NCBI GenBank assembly: GCA_023091735.1
Contig: JALKBU010001365.1
Location: 1 to 12,063, forward strand
Origin: Trichomonas tenax
Taxonomy: Eukaryota > Parabasalia > Trichomonadida > Trichomonadidae
Direction: 5' to 3'
Length of the DNA: 12,063 nucleotides
Position numbers and translations under genes: made by a program. Every line of letters starts with the position of its first letter. Position 1 is the first letter of the stretch. Shown piece by piece: positions 1 to 6,484 of this stretch. A model generated the notes under the pieces. It did not search any database and was not told the origin of the DNA. It worked only from the letters and a program-made list of their open reading frames with translations.

Positions 1-481
1 TAGCTTCCGGTTGAACAGAGTTCCTTAATGCAAACCATTCATAATTCGCAAAATTGACGGTTTGAAATTGATCCGAATTACTGTACAAACGATAGCTAGC
101 AATACATTCAGGAGCGTATTGATAACCAAAATAAAATAACGGTTTTACAATTCTGTTATCATTAAGTTTAGGAACCTTTATATCAAATTCCTGCTCTAAA
201 TAAACATATGAATTGTCGATAGAAATGATTTCGAAACGACTGCATGCAATATCGATCATTGTTGATGAACCTTCTTGAATAGTACCAACATTTGTCGGTA
301 TAATTGACTCACATTCATAGAATAATGAACACATAAGTTTATTATGCATTGATTTGGGGAAAAGTTTTGAAAATATTGTTCTTATTCAGATTTCGTGTTT
401 GAGGAATACTACGAATCTTTATACAGTGGTGGATATGCATCATAGCATCATCTTTCGAAATATATCTCTAAAGCTTGCCAT
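1..481 (-). pseudogene. Decayed beta-helix-like surface protein gene (5' part; 3' end outside window)
   Basis: On the minus strand the frame from ATG 349 runs open to the window edge (about 116 residues), with pieces such as CSLFYECESI, GTIQEGSSTMIDIACSRF and NSVQPEA. Upstream, a second frame is open from about 452 to near 350 (DDAMMHIHHCIKIRSI). An ATG at 481 starts MASFRDIFRK in the same phase as the downstream frame, so two compensating frameshifts, near 450 and near 350-390, would explain the pattern. The Cys-x-Phe-x-x-Cys-x-Ser followed by a Gly turn, and the QPE element, resemble the neighbour at 1454-2450, so I infer a paralogue of a trichomonad extracellular beta-helix-like family. 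A TCACA initiator-like site lies 12 bases before ATG 481. Family assignment is by pattern only, and the gene could also be unrelated. Confidence 0.4.
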
Positions 482-1453
482 GAGAAATACTGTGAAATTC
501 ATGACGATATTGATATAAAATTACCGTATTAATGCAAAAAATGAGAAGACTTTATCTCTTTAAAAAGCACTACACCAGAAAATAGAGCATTTGTCTGTTG
601 AATCTAACAAATAAGTAAATCAAACTTTCAAGTCTTGCTGGTTGAATTCCATAAATTGGAAGAAATATCATTCATTTTTATCACAATGATTGAGCCACAG
701 TGTGTATTGAAAATGATTAGTAAGTTTATAATGGCAAGAGACGGAAATACTATAGATTTAAAATTTTGGAAATTGATATTGATTCAAAGTCGAAATAAAA
801 TGAAGAAAATGATTCTATATGAATATTTAAACATTCTCCTAAATTTAAAATTTTTATAGATCCAACTTATTCCCAAAGTATTGGGGATGCAAAAACTTAT
901 CTCTCCCGTATCCCGAACCTTAAAAAATGTGATTTTCTTTTTGGAATTTTTATTTTTTGTCAAATGACAAATAATGGGATTAGAAAAATAAAATGTGCAT
1001 TATAAAGCATATTAGAAGAACCTTTTATGAGTTTGTCTCAGCAAAAGCACTTGCAGTGATGATCCTTTTTTAAAATGTTGAGTTCGCCCGCAGCCAAAAA
1101 GTGCCTAATTCGCACATCCGTATTCTATCACATCATTTAATCTCATTTATTTATCGATTTTTTGTTTTAAAGAATTGATTTTGCATTTTATGAGTGAATT
1201 ATATTTATGAAATCAACAAATGTGAAATAAATAGATCAAAAGAATGTTGAAATACAAATTAAAGCAACTCAATATTTTGTTTGACATTTTGAACTTCATA
1301 TATCAACTATTTCACTTTTCAAATATAAACTCCAGATTTGAACAGATCTCACTTTTTCATATGCAATGTTGAAAGTATTGAATAATTTATACATTATTGT
1401 TCAAAAATATCTTATATTCTATGTATTGATTATTATAAATGATTTTTAGAAAT
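482..1453. other. AT-rich spacer without a convincing gene
   Basis: No open frame here has a supported start or a recognisable product; the longest plus-strand frame (635-859) begins with TTG and has no domain. A short GC-richer stretch at 1083-1125 (TTCGCCCGCAGCC) and a sequence at 883-896 (GGGGATGCAAAAAC) that vaguely resembles the hAT end at 9938 are the only notable items. The spacer separates two related decayed genes on the same strand. Confidence 0.5.
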
Positions 1454-2450
1454 TCAATGTTTATAATCGTCGCGAACAGTGACGTTGATGAATGAACGGA
1501 AGAATAAGCAATATGAATCAACACGATTGTAATTGATTTCTTTCGTTTGTCCGCGTTTATTGTTGATATATTTGCAGGAAAAGAAACTTTTTCCTGTGAA
1601 CGAAACAGTGAACTTTTCAGTGACATTTGAAACAAAGGTAACAGATCCATATTTAGTTGTTGCATTATCGAAATAGCACTGACTGACTGTGATAGAATAT
1701 CCAGTCCAACTTTGAAACATTATATCGCAAGTGTTGTCAAATAATGAACAACATCCAACAAAAAGATTTGTTGAAGATCCCCAAATCAATGTTGGAGTTT
1801 TCCCGTTTTTAATGTAATTAGAAAAATTAATTGAACAAGTTTGACCATAACCGAAATATGACAAATACATAGAGTTACTAACATCAGTCAAATTGTAGAA
1901 ATTAGAGAATTTAACAAAACTTTCTGGTTGAAAATATTCAATGTAAAATCCTGATATAAAAGAAGCTTTATTAAACGAACTGTTGATGTTTTCATATTCA
2001 ACTTTCCCATAACTTGAACGAAACATTTCAGATTTATCATTTGTTCCACATTCGAAAACGCTCGAAAACTTGAAATAATTTTTTGCAGAATTTGAATTTG
2101 TAACAATTGAATAGAATGCATGTGAATAATTTGATGTCGTAGAGCGGTGATAAAATATTCGTTCTTGAACGCATTGACCTTCTGTACCAAAAGAAAGAGA
2201 ACCTCCTTCAGTTGGACTGCTGCAGTTATCAAATGTGGTAATTTCAACAAGAAGACGAGTGCTGGTATCTGTTTGACTGAAATAAATAGCTCTATCGTTG
2301 TGGTTATGAAATTCGCATTTCGAGATTAAGAACGACGAAGAATTTGTGACACTGAGAGGTTCACTTCGACTGCTGTTAGAATGTTGAATGAAATCTGTAC
2401 CATCGAAGTAATCATTCCAACTTTTGAAAAAGAGAAAAGAATGAATTCAT
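1454..2450 (-). pseudogene. Frameshifted cysteine- and sequon-rich, beta-helix-like surface protein gene
   Basis: A minus-strand frame is open for 330 codons from 2446 to a TGA at 1454-1456, but its first methionine is residue 141 (2026). The frame is coding-like throughout: regularly spaced cysteines (44, 75, 92, 133 and later), repeated patterns such as TTFDNCSSPTEGGSLSFG, CCSLFDNTC and SQCYFDNATTKYGSVTF, and many N-x-S/T sequons. This matches secreted or surface parallel beta-helix-type proteins that are abundant in trichomonads; the assignment rests on pattern, not a search. An ATG at 2450 in another frame encodes a short hydrophobic start (MNSFFSLF) and follows an initiator-like TCATA. 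One indel in the T-rich run around 2424-2440 would join start and body, so this is either a recent pseudogene or a sequencing error. No transmembrane anchor is visible at the C terminus. TAAA follows the stop within about ten bases. Confidence 0.6.
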
Positions 2451-2458
2451 TAAAAAAT

Positions 2459-2463
2459 TATGA
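2459..2463 (-). promoter_or_regulatory. Candidate initiator (Inr) of the frameshifted surface gene
   Basis: TCATA on the minus strand fits the trichomonad initiator TCA(+1)YW. The A would be at 2461, giving an 11-base 5' UTR to ATG 2450, within the very short leader range known for trichomonads. The motif is short, so a chance match is possible. Confidence 0.4.
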
Positions 2464-2480
2464 AACTTTTATTTTACAAT

Positions 2481-2600
2481 TGTCAAAAGGCAAAAATATT
2501 ATTTTATATCGTCAAAAGTCAAAAAAATCATAACAAATGTCAAAAAAATTACAAATATCAAAAGTCAAAATTATTGATTTACATTGTCAAAAGTCAAAAT
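2481..2600. repeat. Degenerate tandem repeats of TGTCAAAAGTCAAAA in a divergent promoter
   Basis: Five related units have cores beginning at 2482, 2511, 2539, 2557 and 2586. The spacing is 29, 28, 18 and 29 bases, so one unit is shortened. The core is GTCAAAAGTCAAAA followed by AT-only filler. The array fills the space between the minus-strand ATG at 2450 and the plus-strand ATG at 2665. It could be promoter elements or simply a decayed minisatellite. Confidence 0.75.
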
Positions 2601-2651
2601 ATATTTATTTCTTTAGTTTACAAATTATTTCTATCAAATGAAATCTTTCGT

Positions 2652-2656
2652 TCACA
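2652..2656 (+). promoter_or_regulatory. Candidate initiator (Inr) of the 60-residue ORF
   Basis: TCACA fits TCA(+1)YW, with the A at 2654 and ATG 2665 eleven bases downstream. It favours the ATG at 2665 over the one at 2638, which lies upstream of the site. The match is short and could be chance. Confidence 0.3.
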
Positions 2657-2664
2657 GCCTCATC

Positions 2665-2847
2665 ATGGCAAACGCGAAGATGAAGGAGGAAGCGGAACGA
2701 TACAACAAGATACAGAAAGAGAACGCGCTGAGATTGAAACAAATACAAAAAGTAGTATATGCATGGGGGTTGGTTGTCAAAATTTGCAAAACCACTTATG
2801 ACCCCATTTTGAAGGTTTCAAGTCAATATTTCCGACAGCCTAAATAA
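2665..2847 (+). CDS. Small helical / coiled-coil protein, unrecognised
   Basis: This is a 60-residue frame starting MANAKMKEEAERYNKI. Residues 4-30 are rich in Lys, Glu, Gln and Leu and look like one long charged amphipathic helix or coiled coil. Residues 29-45 are more hydrophobic (KVVYAWGLVVKICK), and the tail contains a Tyr-Phe-Arg segment. I chose this ATG rather than 2638 because base composition becomes less AT-rich just upstream of it, and an initiator-like TCACA precedes it at trichomonad spacing. CCTAAATAATC at the stop gives an overlapping TAA/TAAA signal, as in many trichomonad genes. I recognise no family. It may be a real microprotein or the surviving 5' end of a truncated gene. 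It is divergent from the frameshifted surface gene and shares the repeat-filled spacer with it. Confidence 0.4.
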   Translation: MANAKMKEEAERYNKIQKENALRLKQIQKVVYAWGLVVKICKTTYDPILKVSSQYFRQPK

Positions 2848-3611
2848 TCTAATTTTACATTTCCATAAGTTTGTAAATTTGAATGTGTTAATTAGATTAC
2901 TAGTTCATACATTTGCTGTATTCGATAAAAGTATATTACAAAGTGTGATTTTTTCACATTATATTTTTTATCAGACCCTAACATGAGTCTATGACAAAAG
3001 TGAATATCAAAAAGAAAATTTATTGGACTTAGTGATTAATATAGTATTGATAATGTATGTGGTTTGTGAATTCATTATTTAAAAATTTCGAAATTTCGAA
3101 TGTTGGGTTTAAGAAACTCATTATGGAGTAATAGGATGAATATATTCATCGTGAAAAAAGTGGTCTTAAAAAGGTAGCACTAAAAAGGTGGCACTCCCAA
3201 GGTGGTGGCAAAATTTTTCCTTCTATGGTGTAGTCCCGCGGCCTTCATAACTTTTTATCTGATTCATATTTTTTCGATTTGAAAGTACTTTCATGAACTT
3301 ATTGATAGTTGTCTATCCAGTGGTATATGTGGCACAGTCTATATATCTATCAAATCATTGATTGCATTTCAAATCGTCCAAAATATACGATTTCCAGCAT
3401 AAATGTATGCACTACTATGCAGCATATGATATTTTTATGTCTATTATTGATTCAAATGCCTCTTATACGCTTAAAATTAAAAATGCAACTAATTCATTAA
3501 TTGATTTGAGAGCGATTATACACATGAAAGTTATTGAATTTGATGGGATTTGGATTTGCAGCTGTAATAATGTAAAATTTTAGAATTTTAGATTTGGCAA
3601 TGAAAAAAAAA
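2848..3611. other. AT-rich spacer with minor open frames
   Basis: No supported gene. The frame 3362-3583 encodes a plausible-looking stretch (first ATG at 3407, MHYYAAYDIFMSII) but has no initiator and no recognisable domain, so I regard it as a possible gene relic at most. A GC-richer patch at 3230-3243 (GTAGTCCCGCGGCC) stands out from the surrounding AT-rich DNA. A small hairpin, TGTGATTTTTTCACA, lies near 2942-2957. Confidence 0.4.
3154..3209. repeat. Small 14-bp tandem repeat
   Basis: Units of 14 bases begin at 3154, 3168, 3182 and 3196. The second and third (AAAAAGGTAGCACT and AAAAAGGTGGCACT) differ at one position. The first matches at about 10 of 14 positions and the fourth (CCCAAGGTGGTGGC) only about half, so the outer units are weak. 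No gene reads through it. Confidence 0.6.
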
Positions 3612-3821
3612 TTATGCGCTGAGGAAAGATGGTGTCTCAACTTTTTGCCTCACTCGACTTGTCATTTGCCCTTGAAACGGCATGAACAATTCGATATCTG
3701 CGCGTATATTTCTGTCATTGGTATTAGGAAATTTGCTGCAAGACCTGAGATAAAAATTATAATTCAGTAAATAAATGCAGAACACCATCAAAAACGCAAA
3801 GCACATGTTTAACTCTTCCAT
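3612..3821 (-). CDS. Possible small membrane protein or gene relic, unrecognised
   Basis: The frame is open from 3920 to a TAA at 3612-3614; the first ATG is at 3821 and gives 69 residues beginning MEELNMCFAFLMVFCIYLLN. Residues 6-20 form a hydrophobic, membrane-like segment. The rest is polar and contains FPNTNDRNIRADIELFMPFQ and a basic RVRQK. Codon composition is less AT-rich than the surrounding spacer, which suggests present or past coding. Upstream residues in the same frame (SLSCRDCKQLRHIESYE) also look coding, yet no ATG or initiator precedes them. A different frame at about 3937 starts MSIFLALGLL before a stop, so the 5' end may have been lost by frameshift. I do not recognise the family. 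Confidence 0.25.
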   Translation of the reverse strand: MEELNMCFAFLMVFCIYLLNYNFYLRSCSKFPNTNDRNIRADIELFMPFQGQMTSRVRQKVETPSFLSA

Positions 3822-3923
3822 CTCATACGATTCGATGTGGCGTAATTGCTTGCAATCTCTACAGGATAAAGATATGCAAATCAAAATCTTTAATGCTACG
3901 AATACGTCAGAGTAAACCTAACG

Positions 3924-4646
3924 CCAAGAATATGCTCATGCTTATAATGAAGGATGCGTCTTCTTATATCCAAAATATATCAAAACATTTAATCCGATCA
4001 AATTTCCTTACTTTTTGGGCGAGATAATTAATCATAAGCAACTCATTCATGCATCAAATGGGAATTACGTCTTTGCAAATAGTAAATACTGCTGTTCGTC
4101 GCATATTTTAACTTCCTCTCGATTTTCTTAGGCAACAATACATTTCAACATTTTAGAAGTAATTATATTTATCATTTCCTGTTAAATTAAGTTCAAAAGC
4201 ACTTATATAACTATAACAATAATTTTTGATTATATGTGGAAAAGTTATAATCTAAACAATATTGATTTTTATGAGTATGCAACTATAGTCTGTTTTAATA
4301 CATTATATATTTTATCAATACGATAAATGTTTGTATAAAATGACGAAAATTCAAAAAAAACGAAGATTTTTGAGCTTTGCTCCTCAAATTCTCAATAACT
4401 TTAATTGTTTCTTCATCATTCCCATGTGAGACAAAATCTATGTTATAACCTGCTATTAGCTTGTTTGTAATGAAATTATTATTTCATATGCAATTTACAT
4501 AATAATGAGTTCATTACATGGAATCTTTGAAAAATTAATTTCTCTTTGAAGGCTTTAATAGCTTGTAAGCATGAAATTAGCATTTTTAAAGCATAGCAAT
4601 TATGTAATGGGAAGTTTTGGTAGGTTAAAAGTGACATATAAAATGA
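3924..4646. other. AT-rich spacer, nothing recognised
   Basis: I see only AT-rich sequence with short frames full of stops. No RNA gene, repeat array or promoter with an attached gene is visible. Confidence 0.5.
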
Positions 4647-4694
4647 TTGCTTTGGGAATCAGAATGGCTATTAGGCGTAATAGCTACATTAGCA

Positions 4695-4892
4695 ATGATA
4701 TTTGTTCTGAGTAGCATAGCTATACCACTACAAGGAACTATTTATCAAATTCCCTGGATAAAGAACTTCAAAACAATCTCATTCACTAGAAGGCAGCTGA
4801 AAGCAAGCTCAATCAGTACAAATCAGATCGAATCAAGCTCAATTTTGAGAAATCAGATCGAATCAAGCTCAGTCATAACAAATCAGATCTAA
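4695..4892 (+). CDS. Doubtful ORF: hydrophobic segment followed by 10-residue repeats
   Basis: From the first in-frame ATG at 4695 the frame encodes about 65 residues. It begins with a hydrophobic stretch (MIFVLSSIAIPLQG) that could be the end of a membrane segment: the frame is open upstream to 4647, but without an ATG. It ends in about three copies of a 10-residue unit of the form SSSIxxNQIE, encoded by the 30-bp repeat array. The stop TAA at 4890-4892 is created where the repeat changes GAA to TAA. The next repeat ends in TAA in the same way. There is no initiator, domain or known homologue that I can name, so this may be a chance frame through the repeat or a truncated repeat protein. Confidence 0.2.
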   Translation: MIFVLSSIAIPLQGTIYQIPWIKNFKTISFTRRQLKASSISTNQIESSSILRNQIESSSVITNQI

Positions 4893-4920
4893 GCAAGTTC
4901 AATCAGAACAAATCAGATCT
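4801..4920. repeat. Four tandem copies of a 30-bp repeat
   Basis: Copies at 4801-4830, 4831-4860, 4861-4890 and 4891-4920 share the form AAKCAAGYTC, a variable 10-base middle, and AATCAGATCK. A fifth, decaying copy starts at 4921 (AATCAATCTT). The outer thirds are almost invariant and the middle third varies. Period 30 keeps a reading frame. Confidence 0.93.
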
Positions 4921-4933
4921 AATCAATCTTACT

Positions 4934-5122
4934 ATGCTAATAAATGGAGCTCTAACTACCAGCTTTCTACCAATAAGGTTAAAAATTGAATGGTGTCAAT
5001 GGAGCCTTAAATGTGAATTGGTGGAAAATGAAGAAACTATTGAAATGAATCACAAATCACACTTTACTGTGGCTTTGACATTGAGTGCATTCGCTAACTT
5101 CATATTCAGTCGTATTAAATAA
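4934..5122 (+). CDS. Doubtful 62-residue ORF, unrecognised
   Basis: This ATG-started frame begins just after the 30-bp repeat array. It has a mixed middle (CELVENEETIEMNHKS) and a hydrophobic C-terminal stretch (HFTVALTLSAFANFIF) that could form a tail anchor. The stop overlaps an ATTAAATAAAA run, resembling trichomonad TAA/TAAA endings. It converges on the TTLL gene, 47 bases away. No initiator is visible upstream and no family is recognised. Its length is possible by chance in AT-rich DNA. Confidence 0.2.
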   Translation: MLINGALTTSFLPIRLKIEWCQWSLKCELVENEETIEMNHKSHFTVALTLSAFANFIFSRIK

Positions 5123-5150
5123 AATTCATCTTTATAAATATCAAACAAAA

Positions 5151-5154
5151 TTTA
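5151..5154 (-). terminator. Candidate TAAA polyadenylation signal of the TTLL gene
   Basis: On the minus strand TATAAA ends with TAAA about 16 bases after the TGA of the TTLL gene. This is the position expected for the trichomonad UAAA polyadenylation signal. AT-rich sequence makes chance matches common. Confidence 0.4.
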
Positions 5155-5169
5155 TATAATAATATCAAA

Positions 5170-6447
5170 TCATTGCTTCGTATCTTCGGCAAATGTCAAC
5201 GTTGTACTCATTGAAGAACTGATTGAAGAATTGATTGAAGACTTCTGAACTTTTGAAGGAATCACAGATCGAAGAACGGAGCAGCTCTGGCTGCAAACTT
5301 CGTCGACGACATCTGCGAACTGTGTTGAAGGGTCTGCTGGAAGAATCTGCTCCCACATCGAAGGCTGAGGGTTGATGACTGAGCCGTCTTTCGAGATCGT
5401 CCTAAGTGTGTCGACGATCAATGATGTCTTGAGCTCCTTCTCGCAGTCGAACGTGACGACCATCGAAGGTCTGTCGTTGAGCTCGAGGACGACAGGAGAA
5501 ATGAACTCGTTGAGCATGATGTCGATTCCGAGGACGTGGAAGAACTTGTTGTACTTGTCGATGCCTCCGACGGATGAATATGAATATCGCGTCCCGATCG
5601 CGTCGAGAGAAGAACCGCAGTTAGAGATTGAGTTGACGATCGGAGACCACATCGCTAACATTGTCAGTGCTGTCGCGTTGCAGATCTTCCTCCAGACGTT
5701 CTCTCCTTTCTTCGGGTTCACCGACTGGACCTGCTTGAGGACTTCCGATGCGAGTTTCGTGAAATCCGTTGTCGGATGTTCGTTCTCGACGTTGATCGAT
5801 GTGTTTGTGAGATGACAAAACTTGTCGTTGAGATTTTCTGGGCTTGGAGCTTCGTACTTCTGCGTGCAGAAGCGCGCGAGGCCCTCCTTGTAGATGTAGA
5901 CTGTGTACGGCGAAAGATTTGAGATGAGAACGTAAAAACGGAAATCAAACTTGAAACCGTCCAAAAGGAAAGGAGAGACGTATCGCTGGATGACGATAGA
6001 CTCGGCCTTCCTTCCAATCTCGTAAACGTGCTGGATCAACTTGATTCCGTGGCCGCAACACCCAGATCTCGGTTTTACGATCCACGTGACAGGTTTTCTG
6101 AGTGCGTGCTGCAATTTTTCGTGTTCTCTCTGGAAGTCGGCAAACTGATGCGGCAGTAGAAAGCTCATTGGGAAGAATTTGTAGAAATTTGGAAACAACC
6201 TCCGCATTTGATTCATTGAGTGTATGAAAGTCGATTTGTAACAGATATAGTCCATCCCAGGAATCTTGTTTATCCTCTGATTCGGTCCCACGTTCTTGAA
6301 ATCTTTCGGAAAAATATCGCCGTCCCACCAATAGATGGGAGAGTCCTCGTTTTCGAATGTCTGCGAAATCTCCATTCGCGAAAACGCTTCTTTGACAACG
6401 GGATATTTGACATGCGTTGACTCTATTTCTGTTCCTAGACCGATCAT
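5170..6447 (-). CDS. Tubulin-tyrosine ligase-like (TTLL) protein
   Basis: This is a complete 425-residue protein of the TTL/TTLL family. These ATP-grasp enzymes ligate amino acids (Tyr, Glu or Gly) to tubulin on cytoplasmic, flagellar or cytoskeletal microtubules. Family motifs appear in order: an N-terminal block at about 60-106 (NKIPGMDYIC, FFPMSFLLP), nucleotide-binding WIVKPRSGCCGHGI (122-135), QRYVSPFLLDGFKFDFRFYV (154-173), YKEGLARF (186-193), HLTNTSIN (212-219) and GIDIMLNEF followed by VVLELNDRPSM (307-329). D309, E322 and N324 occupy the expected metal-ligand positions, so the enzyme is probably active. Residues 400-416 form a Ser-rich tail. Length suits a minimal TTLL. Tyr, Glu or Gly specificity cannot be told from sequence. 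No TCAYW initiator lies in the 35 bases before the ATG. The gene is markedly less AT-rich than its flanks and has no intron. Confidence 0.95.
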   Translation of the reverse strand: MIGLGTEIESTHVKYPVVKEAFSRMEISQTFENEDSPIYWWDGDIFPKDFKNVGPNQRINKIPGMDYICYKSTFIHSMNQMRRLFPNFYKFFPMSFLLPHQFADFQREHEKLQHALRKPVTWIVKPRSGCCGHGIKLIQHVYEIGRKAESIVIQRYVSPFLLDGFKFDFRFYVLISNLSPYTVYIYKEGLARFCTQKYEAPSPENLNDKFCHLTNTSINVENEHPTTDFTKLASEVLKQVQSVNPKKGENVWRKICNATALTMLAMWSPIVNSISNCGSSLDAIGTRYSYSSVGGIDKYNKFFHVLGIDIMLNEFISPVVLELNDRPSMVVTFDCEKELKTSLIVDTLRTISKDGSVINPQPSMWEQILPADPSTQFADVVDEVCSQSCSVLRSVIPSKVQKSSINSSISSSMSTTLTFAEDTKQ

Positions 6448-6474
6448 TTTTTGATAACTTTTTGTACGTTTTTT

Positions 6475-6484
6475 GCTATCGTTC
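6475..6484 (-). promoter_or_regulatory. Candidate Myb recognition element upstream of the TTLL gene
   Basis: GAACGATAGC on the minus strand lies about 28 bases upstream of the TTLL ATG. Its core ACGATA is the complement of TATCGT, which resembles Myb recognition elements (TAACGAT / TATCGT) described upstream of Trichomonas vaginalis ap65-1. The same 10-mer recurs at 7784-7793, away from any gene, so the functional claim is weak. Confidence 0.2.

Noticed and set aside
635..859. 74-residue plus-strand frame
   Set aside because: It starts with TTG, has no domain and lies in AT-rich spacer; it is probably chance.
883..896. GGGGATGCAAAAAC, resembling the hAT end TAGGGATGCAAAT
   Set aside because: The match is partial, and no inverted partner or 8-bp duplication was found in the window.
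2638..2664. Upstream ATG at 2638 extending the 60-residue ORF by nine residues
   Set aside because: The composition change and the initiator-like TCACA at 2652-2656 favour the ATG at 2665.
4647..4694. Extension of the repeat ORF upstream to a TTG at 4647
   Set aside because: TTG starts are not expected in a eukaryote, and a TGA directly precedes it; I used the first ATG instead.
5372..5815. 147-residue plus-strand frame opposite the TTLL gene
   Set aside because: It is an antisense shadow of a well-supported TTLL coding region; it has no initiator and no domain. The other long frames in 5165-6420 are shadows for the same reason.
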